A stretch of DNA of 64,000 nucleotides, taken from the NCBI GenBank assembly GCA_907163345.1, contig CAJQUN010000059.1, positions 2,192,555 through 2,256,554 on the forward strand, written 5' to 3'. Position 1 is the first letter of the stretch, and each line of letters opens with the position of its first letter. The notes under the pieces were generated by a model. It ran no database searches and was not told where the DNA came from. It saw only the letters and a list, made by a program, of their open reading frames with translations. Origin of the DNA: Haberlea rhodopensis (Eukaryota > Streptophyta > Magnoliopsida > Lamiales > Gesneriaceae). Made by a program: the position numbers and the translations under genes. This document shows positions 34,830-44,433 of this stretch, piece after piece.

Positions 34830-37345
34830 TTATTGGTTTTGGGAACTCGATGCCATATGTCGTCTTGCCCTGGCTTCAGGCCAATCCATCTCCTTTTGCA
34901 TGCGTGTTGTTCGGTCTCGACCCCGTCTTCTTATAGTACGCAAGGTGTAATTGTGGTACAGTTCGAATGACGGGGTTTCCCAATGCTGCTCTCCCCATAA
35001 TGGCTCAAATCGACCTTGATATGTGCTCCAATATTCTTGCATTTTATAATACTCCTTGACAAATGTTTTTGCGTTTAAGCCATAATTTCGACATACTTGT
35101 ATCACATGTGAGCAAGGAATGCCAAATTCTTTCCACTTCCCACAAGAACATTCCCTTGATTTGAGCTTCACAACATGAGTATTACCCCCACGTCCAACTT
35201 GCATCCTTGTGATAACTGAGGCTGTTAGATGCCTTCGATCAAACATCTGAACTTCATGATGAATGGAGTGAAGATCAGCCCGAGCATATTTTTCAAAAGC
35301 ATAATCCCTCCATTCTTGATTATTTTGGATAATTCTATCCGCTTTTTTCAATCGCTCAAGAAAATAATGCACACAACGATCGAATGTTAATTGTACAATG
35401 GCGGTGATTGGAAGGCAACATGCACCTTTTACTCCATTTATGCACTCCGAAATATTTGTTGTTAGGATACCACAACGCCATCCTTCATCATGAGCAAGTG
35501 TCTACTGAGACTTATCAATCCGATTCAGGTAATCAAAAGCCCTTGGTTCAATGGTTTTGATCTCTTCCATCGTACGCTCAAACTTTATCAGTTGATTTTC
35601 TGATCCAGCTTTCCAACACAAGTCTTTTAAGTGCACGTTTTTGAAACGACTATTAAAGTTTGAGCAAAGATGTCTCAAACAAAATCGATGCACTCCACAG
35701 GGGGGGGGGTTTAAGTCGGGGATACATTCGGCTGCTGCAATAAGGCCCGGATGTCGATCAGAAATTAAACACACGCCGCCAGGTTCTCCAATAATGTGTT
35801 TGCTAACCATCTCCAAAAACCATTTCCATGACAAAAAGTTCTCTTCATCCACAATTGAAAATGCCAACTGTAACACTTGATTATTCGCGTCCATGGACAC
35901 AGCAATCAACATCTTATGCTGATATTTTATATATAGATGTGTGCCATCCACTGTAATAACTTGACGACATTGCCGGAAACCATTTATACACGGTTGGAAG
36001 GCCCAGAAAACATAACTCAAAGTTTTTTCTATTGGTCTTGCATTATCAAGATGATCCCACTCCACGACTGTGCCCGGATTCCATTTTTGCAAAGCTTCCA
36101 TATAGAAAGGTAATTTATTGACCGAGCTCTCCCATGTTCCATACACGTTCCGTACTGCACGTTTCAAACTATGCTAGCCTTTTGCATATGATATTTCAAA
36201 TCCATACTTATCTTTCACTGTTTGAATCACATACTTGATTTCATAAGCTGGATCACGACGAACGATTCCCAATAACAAGCTAGCAATCATGTTCTTATCC
36301 AAGTTCGAATGATCAAGCGACAACTCACTCAGTGTGAGGACCACCATAGTTGGTTATTTTGAATAACCCAACTTTTTATCCAAACATGCACGCAGGTACA
36401 TCTGCAAGGTATATCCTCTGTACCGTGTTTGCATATTACTTTCCACAATGTTTTTGTACTCTTAACAACATGGTACTCACGTTTTGCAACACGTACTGAA
36501 TAATCCTTCACAGCTGCCTGCAGATGAAATTTATCTTTGAAGACCATGTTGCAATAGATTTCACCTTTGGAGTAATCGTAAAAACTCCCCCAACGGCCTG
36601 TTGGATTGTCGATCGAATCTCCAAAAACTTCTGGATGTGTCATGGAAAAGAATAGGATTGTTGGATAAAGATTACGATCATTTGTCATGGTTGTAACTGA
36701 CACTTATCGTCTCATTGGTGCTACATCCTCTTGGTTTTCAACTGCTTCTGCCATTACACCAATATCAACTTCATCATCATTAGCATCAGCCTCATCATCA
36801 GATGGAATCCCCTCTGGCTCAGAAACAATTTGATCACCAAAATCAGCAAAACTGTCTGCACGTGGCTCATCAGCAACATTATCAACGTCTACTGGATGAT
36901 CATCTCGGTCTCTACCACTATATGAACCCTCAGTTTGATGTCGAGCAACAAACGTCTCTTCAATAACCGATGTCGTCAATCCTTCTGAAAAACTGCCACT
37001 CATTGGCATTTCTGGAATAGAATCATAATTCCTTGGTTCTGCTTGTATATAAAATTCCAAGCAACTATGACACTGTTCTGAATCAAGTAGCTATGCTAAA
37101 TTGTAATCATCATCTATGGGTAAAATAGTCTGACGTAACCCCGAAAAATCTTTGAGCATATGCCTAGCATATAATTTCAAAAGAAACTGGTTGCGATTGA
37201 ACCCAGTGATATCATATACTTTATTCAATAATTGTAGAAAATTAATTGCATGCCGTATGGTTGTACCTCTTGATGGACCACGATCATATTGGACGAACTC
37301 AGAATCTTGTATAATATTACCCCCCAATAAAATAAAACTTGAATA
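34830..37345 (-). pseudogene. MURA-like MULE transposase, decayed
   Basis: Same family as the intact frame at 40879-42909. It reads from the minus strand in pieces: N-terminal segment (37327-37091, GGNIIQDSEFVQYDRGPSRG), acidic segment (37060-36704), MuDR domain (36703-36329, HPEVFGDSIDNPTGRWGS), DDE transposase core (36167-35502, VDGTHLYIKYQHKM and ISDRHPGL) and the C-terminal SWIM zinc finger (35372-34830, CSCGKWKEFGIPCSH). Stops or frame shifts separate the pieces. A run of nine G on the plus strand (35701-35709) lies in the core (DLNPPPCGVH). The SWIM segment present here is the part missing from the compact copy. It is transcribed toward the PMD gene, with the two 3' ends about 140 bp apart. 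Confidence 0.88.
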
Positions 37346-37539
37346 GACATATTTTGATAACTATAGATAATTAAATATTATTAGTAGCTAATAAAATCTT
37401 TTATGATGTAGAAGATCAGCTAAAGCTGCAACTACAGAGCATACTCAGAATTTTATCATATAACAAAAATATTAAAAGAGACTCGAGTGAATTGTGTGGG
37501 AGAAATGAGAGGCGGATGGTTGTATTTATAGTGCACAAA

Positions 37540-37722
37540 TAGAGACACCAACTGGATTGGCGGGACTAATATATTTAAAGTCACGCCAACCCAGTTGGCA
37601 TGAACAAATAAAAACAAAGGTCACGCCAACTGAGTTGGCGTGACAGTTATTCTACGTTGGTCACGCCAACTGGCGTGACCAGTATTTTATATGGTCACGC
37701 CAACTGGGTTGGCGGCTAAGAT
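37540..37722. repeat. palindrome cluster, right TIR of large MULE
   Basis: Mirror of 22790-23090: units such as CGCCAACCCAGTTGGC, GTCACGCCAACTGAGTTGGC and CGCCAACTGGGTTGGCGG. It ends with the same 'ggcggctaa.attactttttaaatttgtt' spacer seen inverted in the left TIR. Confidence 0.85.
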
Positions 37723-37783
37723 TACTTTTTAAATTTGTTAAATTTTGAGGTTATTTTGATAATTGTTTATTAAATTAAGGTTA

Positions 37784-37815
<32 letters not shown>

Positions 37816-37879
37816 ATGTTCACATGGATGATAATTACAATTTGCCTATATTAAGGCAACTTGTAGAGTTTGAATTATT

Positions 37880-38250
37880 CCATAATCAAGATACATATTA
37901 GAATCATGACATATAATAAACTTTGATCTATAAAGGAAAGAAAATGGCCATATTTGAAATTTGTTCATTGCATGATGCCAGTTATCAAATTATTAGAAAG
38001 CCGTTATTTTACTATCTGAGTTGCTAATTTAATAAGACGAGGAACATGTCCTTGAAAGTTTCTCATGATACATATTGGAATCATGACATATGGTAAACTT
38101 TGGTCTATAAAGGAAAGAAAAGGGCCATATTTGAAATTTGTTCCTTGCGCGATGCCAATTATCAAATTATTAGAAAATCGTTTTTTCACTATCTGAGTTG
38201 CTAATTTAATAAGACGAGGAACATGTTCTTGAAAGTTTCTCATGCACCAA
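37880..38250. repeat. 177-bp tandem duplication (about 2 copies)
   Basis: The phrases 'gatacatatt.gaatcatgacatat', 'ggccatatttgaaatttgtt' and 'ttatcaaattattagaaa' recur at a spacing of 177 bp (for example 37981 and 38158). On the minus strand the unit stays open through the copies and encodes repeats of HVPRLIKLATQIVK. That is possible because the period is a multiple of three. I do not recognise the peptide. It may be a relic of a duplicated exon or chance. Confidence 0.7.
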
Positions 38251-38980
38251 TCGAAATGCTAATTTCCAACGGAAACTGAAAAAAAACTAAACATATAGCA
38301 CAATCTGACAATAACAAAAATTGGTAGATAAATTAATCAATCATAGGAAGGCCACTTATGATTTTTTCAAAAGGTATATGTCTCGTGTCTCTCCAAGTTT
38401 AAAAAACTACTTAAAATGTGTAGGAAACCTTCAAGCTCTTGAAAGCCACAGGAACAGCTGAAAGCTATGGCAGAAACACAAACAATTTTCCAAGAAAACA
38501 GATGTTTTTGAGAAATCAGGCTGAACAAAAAAAAATATTCAAGCTAATACCATACCTGATTTCTCAAGGGGTTCATTGAACATAACACTTCCTCTGTCAT
38601 ATTTTCACAACAAACCTCAAAACTTACAACAGTGAGTAGGAAACGAATAACAATTCTTACAGCAAGAAAAATCTAAACTTACAAAATTTGCAATAACCAA
38701 TCTGACTCCACACATAACTGCTACCTCAAATACGAAAAACAAGGCCGAAATTTACGAAATCAAATACACATACCTCAACGAACAAGGAAGTCTCAAAATA
38801 CCAAGTGCACATAAACATAAACAAGTACATGTTTCAATATATCCCACGAATTTCCAAGCACGGAGATACGAAATTGATCTAGAAAATGAAAAGTTGTTTG
38901 TACCTATTAAAACAAATAATAATAATACACATTAAATATAACACTTTCGGACACTATTCCTCACAACAGTAACACTGTAG

Positions 38981-39011
<31 letters not shown>

Positions 39012-39228
39012 TGGGATATAATTCTCAGTCGAATGAGTAAATAAATGTATGTGAAAAAACGTAAAATGTGCAAAATATAAATATCACATGTATTTATAGA
39101 AGTTCAAAAGTTTAGTCCTTCCATTCCCCTATTCTTTTATTCGAGGAATAAACCCCCTAAGCAACTCTAGTGTAATGTCAGCTTATGACATTGTATATAA
39201 CACGTCAACCTATAGCCCCAATTAGTTA

Positions 39229-39232
<4 letters not shown>

Positions 39233-39311
<79 letters not shown>
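39233..39311. repeat. (AT)n microsatellite
   Basis: About 79 bp of uninterrupted AT dinucleotides. Shorter tracts lie at 37790-37815 and 38981-39007. These are likely to vary in length between individuals. Confidence 0.95.
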
Positions 39312-39317
<6 letters not shown>

Positions 39318-39518
39318 GCTTACATCTTGCCCAACTAATCTGTTAAGCCCATTGCTCTATGAGTCGTTCTCTTCACTAAGAGGTTCTTGGAAATGTGGAT
39401 CTTCCATAAAAAGCCCTTAATCATCTCTCGACTCTATGACTCCCTTGGCTTTGAAGTTTTTATTGGCTTCATGGTCCTCATCTTGTTCTTGAATGGTATT
39501 TATATAAGTGTAAACTGA

Positions 39519-39901
39519 TAGAGCTGTCAAAACGGGTTGACCTAACATGACTCATCAAATAAACGGGTATGACCAGAATTTTTTAGTCCGTCTAGAGGCG
39601 GGTCTAAACGGGCTAGCCCGTTTGGATTGCGGGTTGGGGCGAGTTGGGCTAGTTTGGACCCGATTGACCAACATGCTTATATTTTAATAAATTTACTAAT
39701 AAAAAGTTATATTAATTAAGTAAAATAAGATTTATTAAAAAATTATTTAATAATTTTAATTCATTACAATCCAATAATATTGGGTTGGCTCGCCTTAGGT
39801 TGTGGTTTTTCCAATCCGCCTGGAGGCAGGCCCGTCTCATTTGGGTCACGGATTGGATGGGCCAGCCTGTTTGGGTCGGCTTTCCCATTTTGACAGCTCC
39901 A
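39519..39901. repeat. inverted-repeat MITE, hAT-like (GAGCTGTCAAAA ends)
   Basis: The left end TAGAGCTGTCAAAACGGGTT and the complement of the right end, GGAGCTGTCAAAATGGG, match. Inside, GGGC(T)AGCCCGTTTGG-type blocks are also inverted between the halves (39600-39660 versus 39780-39890). There is no coding. No exact 8-bp target duplication was found, so the copy is probably old. Confidence 0.65.
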
Positions 39902-40448
39902 TATGTATATGATTTGTTATTTACATGGATAATCCTTTTGTATAGATCTATTGCTGCAACTGGCTGCGCTTAAAACCTCAATACCGACGCATCCTTTTTA
40001 TGCCATGATGTACTAATAGGTTTTTTATGTCACAATTAAGGGCGGTTCACTTGGGGTTATATAAGAATACATGTAGCAAGATACCGTCCCTAAAAACACC
40101 AATGTTAGCATTAAATAAACTGTACTTAATATATGTTAATCAATAGAAATATCATATAGCTATGAAAATTCTTGTATGGATAAGGTATGAGCCACTTACT
40201 GTATGATCCACTTACTAATATAATGCGTGGATCCGAGCCTACACCCGATTACAATCATCACGTCAAAATTGTCGCCCAGCTAACCTAGGACTCTATGTTC
40301 AGCTCAAGCTTAGCTTAAGCTAAAATTGATTAATTAGATAATAATATGGTAAGCGTATGTTTTGGGTTTTTTAACTAAATATTCGATTTTAAAAAATAAT
40401 TTAACAATTTAACCGGATTTTTTTTTTTATTATCAAACTAACCTAAGT

Positions 40449-40690
40449 CGCCAAAGTCGCCATCTCACATGGCGACTTTAACAAAAAATTTTTTTTTTAT
40501 GATATCGCCATCTGAGTTGGCGACATCAATATAATTTATTGATGTCGCCATCTCAGTTGGCGACATCTATTTAATTTATATGGATGTCGCCATCTGAGAT
40601 GGCGACACCATTAAATTATATTGATGTCGCCAACTCAGTTGGCGACATCAATAATATTTATTGGTGTCGCCATCTGAGATGACGACACCA
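40449..40690. repeat. palindrome cluster, left TIR of compact MULE
   Basis: Six units: paired TCGCCATCTCACATGGCGA, TCGCCATCTGAGTTGGCGA, TCGCCATCTCAGTTGGCGA, TCGCCATCTGAGATGGCGA and TCGCCAACTCAGTTGGCGA, plus a final TCGCCATCTGAGATGACGA. They are separated by 15-30 bp of AT-rich spacer. Each can form its own hairpin. Confidence 0.9.
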
Positions 40691-40878
40691 ATGAATTATA
40701 ACCTAAAAACAACACGCCGCCGCACCATTTCTCTTCTTCTTCGTTTCTTCTTCGTTTCTTCTTCGTTCTTCAGCTCCGCCGCAAAATCTTTCATCTGTTC
40801 GTTCTCAAATTTTCTTCCTAACATTTCTGCAAAAATCAAGCTATTTCCAAAATATTTAAGGTAAGCTTTTTAATTTTG

Positions 40879-42909
40879 TTATTTATGTATCGTAGAATGA
40901 TAGTCAGCACGACCATATCTTTCGAACACATAATCTGGCCATTCTTGATTATTTTGAATCATTCGCTCCGTCTTCTTAAGCCGTTCGAAAAAATAGAGCA
41001 CACAACGATCAAAAGTTAATTGCACAATGGCGGTGATTGGAAGTCGACGTGCACCTTTCATAACTCCATTTATGCATTCTGACATATTTGTGGTCATGAT
41101 ACCACAACGCCAGCCTCCGTCATGAGCAAGCGACCATTGACACTTATCAATACGACTCAAGTAATCAAAAGCCCTTGGTTCTATAAGTTTAATCTCTTCC
41201 ATTGTGCGATCAAATTTTCTGACCTGATTTTCTGATCCCGCTCTCCAACACAAGTCTTTCAAATGAACGGATTTGAAGCGACTATTAAAGTTTGAACAAA
41301 CATGTCTCAAACAAAATCGATGTACTCCAAGGGGTGATTTGAAGTCAGGAATACAATCGGCTGCAGCAATGAGGCCTGGATGACGGTCAGAAATCAAACA
41401 TACACCACCCTCAGATCTTCTCACAATATGCTTGCTAATCATCTCCAAAAACCATCTCCATGACACAAAGTTTTCTTCGTCAACAATTGCAAATGCCAAA
41501 GGTAAGATTTGATTATTCGCATCCATTGCCACGGCAATCAACATCTTATGTTGATATTTCGTATACAGATGTGTTCCATCCACACTTATTACCCGGCGGC
41601 AATGCTGAAATCCTTGTACACATGGATGGAAGGCCCAGAACACGTAATTCAAAGTCTTTTCTATTGGTCTGGCATTTTCAAGGTGAACCCACTCAACGAC
41701 TGTGCCGGGATTCCATTTTTGCAAAGCTCCCATATAGTAAGGCAATTTCCTCACGGAGCTCTCCCATGTTCCGTACACATTCTCAACAGCACGTCGTAAA
41801 CTAAACCATCCTTTGGCATAGGAGATCTCAAATCCATATTTATCTTTCACTGTTTGAATTACATACTTTATTTCGTAAGCTGGATCACGCCGAACAATTC
41901 CCACTAACAAGCTAGCAATCATGTTTTTGTCCAAATTTGCATGATCGACCGACAGCTCACTCAAAAGGCAAGTGTGAGAACCTCCATACTTGTTTATTTT
42001 GAATAAACCAACTTTTTTCTTCAACGAGGCCCGCAGGTACCATCTACAAAACATATCTTCTGTACTGTGTTTGCACACCACTTTCCACAATGTTTTTGTA
42101 CTCTTGACTACGCGGTACTCCCGTTTCGCAACACGTACAGAGTAATCCTTTACAGCTGCCTGCAAATGAGCTTTATTTTTGAAAACCATATCTAGATGGA
42201 TATCCCCTTTCGAGTAGTCGTAGTAACTCCCCCATCTACCTGTTGGAATGTCTAATGAGTCTCCAAATACTTCGGGATGTGTCATTGAGAAGAATGGAAT
42301 TGTTGGATAAAGGGCATGAGTATTTGTTGTGGTTGTGTCTGGTACATTATCTGGCACTTCTTCAATATCAACCTCATCGTCATCAGACTCATCCTCAGAT
42401 GGAATTCCCTCCGGTTCAGTCTGAAAATCATCTCCAAAATCCACAAAACTGTCTGCTAATGGCTCGGGAACAATATTGTCAGCAACTATAGGAGCATCAT
42501 CTTGAATCCTAGAGGTAGTTGCCATTTCTGTATCTACTACAAATGGACCACTACCACTTGTTGGCATTTCTGTAATAAAATCATAATCTCTCCGTTCTGT
42601 TTGTATATACATCTCCAAACAACTATAATTTTGTTCAGAATCCAATACCCATGCTAAATTGTAATCACTGTCAACGGGAAAAATTGTTTGTTTTATCCCA
42701 GAAAAATCACTAAATATATATTTACAATATATTTTCATAATGAACTGGTTACGGTCGATGCCAGTAATATCATATATGTCGTTCACTAACTGCAAATAAT
42801 TAATAGTGCGAGATATTGTCATGCCTTTCGACGGACCACGATCATATCTAACAGATTCTGAATCTTGTAATATATTGCCTCCCCAATACAACAAAACTTT
42901 AATTGACAT
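40879..42909 (-). CDS. MURA-like MULE transposase, C-terminally truncated (676 codons)
   Basis: DDE transposase of the Mutator-like superfamily. Domains: an N-terminal region seen in this subfamily (residues 1-100, GGNILQDSESVRYDRGPSKG), an acidic linker (145-195), a MuDR DNA-binding type domain (about 205-315, HPEVFGDSLDIPTGRWGSYY) and a MULE transposase core (about 435-625). The core has a candidate catalytic triad Asp444 (SVDGTHLY), Asp508 (LISDRHPGL) and Glu611 (TTNMSECIN). The frame has no stop or shift. It ends at DYHSTIHK where the related copy (34830-37345) continues into a SWIM zinc finger (CSCGKWKEFGIPCSH), so about 150 C-terminal residues are missing. It may still be translated, but activity without SWIM is uncertain. 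The start is the ATG at 42909, just inside the right TIR. Confidence 0.9.
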   Translation of the reverse strand: MSIKVLLYWGGNILQDSESVRYDRGPSKGMTISRTINYLQLVNDIYDITGIDRNQFIMKIYCKYIFSDFSGIKQTIFPVDSDYNLAWVLDSEQNYSCLEMYIQTERRDYDFITEMPTSGSGPFVVDTEMATTSRIQDDAPIVADNIVPEPLADSFVDFGDDFQTEPEGIPSEDESDDDEVDIEEVPDNVPDTTTTNTHALYPTIPFFSMTHPEVFGDSLDIPTGRWGSYYDYSKGDIHLDMVFKNKAHLQAAVKDYSVRVAKREYRVVKSTKTLWKVVCKHSTEDMFCRWYLRASLKKKVGLFKINKYGGSHTCLLSELSVDHANLDKNMIASLLVGIVRRDPAYEIKYVIQTVKDKYGFEISYAKGWFSLRRAVENVYGTWESSVRKLPYYMGALQKWNPGTVVEWVHLENARPIEKTLNYVFWAFHPCVQGFQHCRRVISVDGTHLYTKYQHKMLIAVAMDANNQILPLAFAIVDEENFVSWRWFLEMISKHIVRRSEGGVCLISDRHPGLIAAADCIPDFKSPLGVHRFCLRHVCSNFNSRFKSVHLKDLCWRAGSENQVRKFDRTMEEIKLIEPRAFDYLSRIDKCQWSLAHDGGWRCGIMTTNMSECINGVMKGARRLPITAIVQLTFDRCVLYFFERLKKTERMIQNNQEWPDYVFERYGRADYHSTIHK

Positions 42910-43135
42910 ACCTTAAAATAAACACAAATTTTATAAATTAGTACAGTATATATAATATTATGAAATTTAATTATTTCTATAACAACATACCTGCAGAGAA
43001 ATATTCACGAATTCTGAAGAAAATTTGAATTTTCACGAATTCTGAAGAGAATTTGTTCGAAAGCCGAAGATAATTTGCTATATTTCAAAAGGAGTAACAT
43101 TTTGTTCAGTTTTATAGACAAAATAATTGATTATT

Positions 43136-43638
43136 GTCGCCATCTGAAATGGCGACATTAAATAAAAAAATAATTTTTTTTTATTGTCGCCATCTCAGAT
43201 GGCGACAATATTTAAAAACAAAAAAAATTTCTGTCTTTATATACCGACACCGTGTCTTTATATACCGACACCGGAAAAAAAATATTTTTTAATATAATGT
43301 CGCCATCTGACATGGCGACATCATTTAAAAAATTAAAGGATGTCGCCATGTCAGATGGCGACATCAAAAAATAATAGTTTTTTTATATAATATTTATGGA
43401 AGTCACCATGTCAGATGGCGACTTCACGGAAGTCGCCATCTGACATGGCGACATTGTAAAAATAATAGTTTTTTTAATAATATTTGTAGAAGTCGCCATG
43501 TCAGATGGCGACTTCAATGGAAGTCGCCATCTGACATGGCGACATTGTAAAATAATAGTTTTTTTTAATAATTTTAATAGAAGTCGCCATGTGAGATGGC
43601 GACTTCAAATGAAGTCGCCATCTCACATGGCGACTTAG
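43136..43638. repeat. palindrome cluster, right TIR of compact MULE
   Basis: About a dozen units: TCGCCATCTGAAATGGCGA, TCGCCATCTCAGATGGCGA, TCGCCATCTGACATGGCGA and TCGCCATGTCAGATGGCGA, and so on, often as back-to-back pairs joined by 'ttcaatggaa' or similar. A short unrelated duplication, 'tgtctttatataccgacacc', lies at 43232-43273. The cluster is longer than the left one, so the arms have gained or lost units unequally. Confidence 0.9.
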
Positions 43639-43726
43639 GTTACTTTAATAATAGGAAAAAAAAAACGATTATTTTGTTAAATAAATTGTTTTTTTCGATT
43701 AAAAAGTTAAAAAACCCGTATGTTTT

Positions 43727-44433
43727 TGTGTAATAGTTGAAAAGTGCTCCAAAAAAAAAATTGCTTTTTCAATTTTTCACGAATATATAAGAAAAATTAA
43801 TAATAATAATTTTATGTTTTTTACTCATTTAAATAGACCTCTAAACAAACATCAATACTAAGTGTTTGTAAATGTTTTTGCAAACTGTTTATCAACTTTT
43901 CAGATAAAAAAAATAGATTTTGAGTATTTTATTTCCTTGCTTCTGCTATTGCTTCTCTAAAAATAAGCAAAAAAAGCAAAAGATGAGAAGCAGGTCATGA
44001 CATGCTTTTGACCGCTTTAAGTTGTTTGGTGGCAGTTTTATAATTAACTGAAGTTTATTAAGCTGTTTTTTATTTTAATAGCAAACACTCAATGTTTTTA
44101 CTTAATAACAACTTTTTTCAACTTTAAGCACAGGCAACATAAAAATGCTTAGAAGCAGGTCACAATATGCTTTTGACCACTTTAAGTTGTTTGGTGACAA
44201 TTTTGTAATTAATTGAAATTTATTAAACTACTTAGCAAACACTTACTATTTTTATTTAATAATATTTTTTTCCAATTTTAAGCTAAAAATACTTTGTCTG
44301 GCATAAATATAAAAACCCGGGTCATTAGTTCGACAGTTCGACTTCCCGTTTATCCGAATCAAGAATGAAATTGTAAATATAAGAATCTCTACAGATCTTC
44401 AGTTCCTGAAAATGTGCCGCTGCCGCCATTAAA
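43727..44433 (+). promoter_or_regulatory. 5' flank of the omega-amidase gene, largely dispersed repeat
   Basis: 43860-44290 is a second copy of the repeat at 14260. Part of it (from 'agaagcaggtca..atgcttttgacc') is duplicated in tandem (43980-44075 and 44150-44240). Only about 140 bp (44291-44433) look like unique promoter and 5' UTR. That part includes a 6-codon upstream ORF. Confidence 0.55.
44412..44432 (+). promoter_or_regulatory. short uORF ahead of omega-amidase
   Basis: ATG TGC CGC TGC CGC CAT TAA. Its stop codon ends one base before the main ATG at 44434. Such close spacing could allow leaky scanning or reinitiation. Whether it lies in the mature transcript depends on the unknown start site. 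Confidence 0.5.

Larger units (their letters stand above)
22703..37790. mobile_element. large MULE carrying a PMD gene, split by a Ty3/gypsy element
   Basis: Terminal inverted repeats: the left begins GGGTATTTTAATTAAATAAC (22703), and the right end is the complement of the same sequence from TTAATTAAATAACC inward (to 37790). They are followed inward by matching AT-rich spacers and palindrome clusters (22790-23090 and 37540-37722). Between them are a plus-strand plant mobile domain gene (23454-34688, broken by the retrotransposon) and a convergent minus-strand MURA-type transposase (34830-37345). The outermost bases of the right end run into a (TA)n tract, so no target duplication can be read. 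Without the 8.9-kb insertion the MULE would be about 6.2 kb. It is non-autonomous now, since both genes are broken. Confidence 0.8.
37791..40354. other. intergenic between two MULEs, repeats only
   Basis: No host gene is supported. It contains (TA)n tracts (37790-37815, 38981-39007, 39233-39311), a 177-bp tandem duplication (37880-38250) and an inverted-repeat MITE (39519-39901), each listed separately. The remaining sequence is AT-rich with short meaningless frames. Confidence 0.5.
40364..43717. mobile_element. compact MULE with intact 9-bp target duplication
   Basis: 3354-bp element starting GGGTTTTTTAACT and ending AGTTAAAAAACCC, flanked by GTATGTTTT at 40355-40363 and 43718-43726. Long TIRs carry clusters of palindromes such as TCGCCATCTGAGATGGCGA (left 40449-40690, right 43136-43638). 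Inside is a single minus-strand transposase frame of 676 codons (40879-42909). At the left, a plus-strand leader (40700-40866) resembles the place where the large MULE has its PMD promoter. The PMD gene itself and the transposase C-terminus are absent, so the simplest reading is one internal deletion joining the PMD leader to the transposase near 40870-40880. Confidence 0.92.

Noticed and set aside
39233..39311. Long (AT)n tract as a replication origin or matrix attachment site
   Set aside because: A simple microsatellite is sufficient; nothing else in the sequence supports such a role.
43136..43638. Regularly spaced short palindromes that look like a CRISPR array
   Set aside because: Spacers are AT-rich and not unique. 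The units are palindromic and lie inside transposon TIRs in a plant genome.
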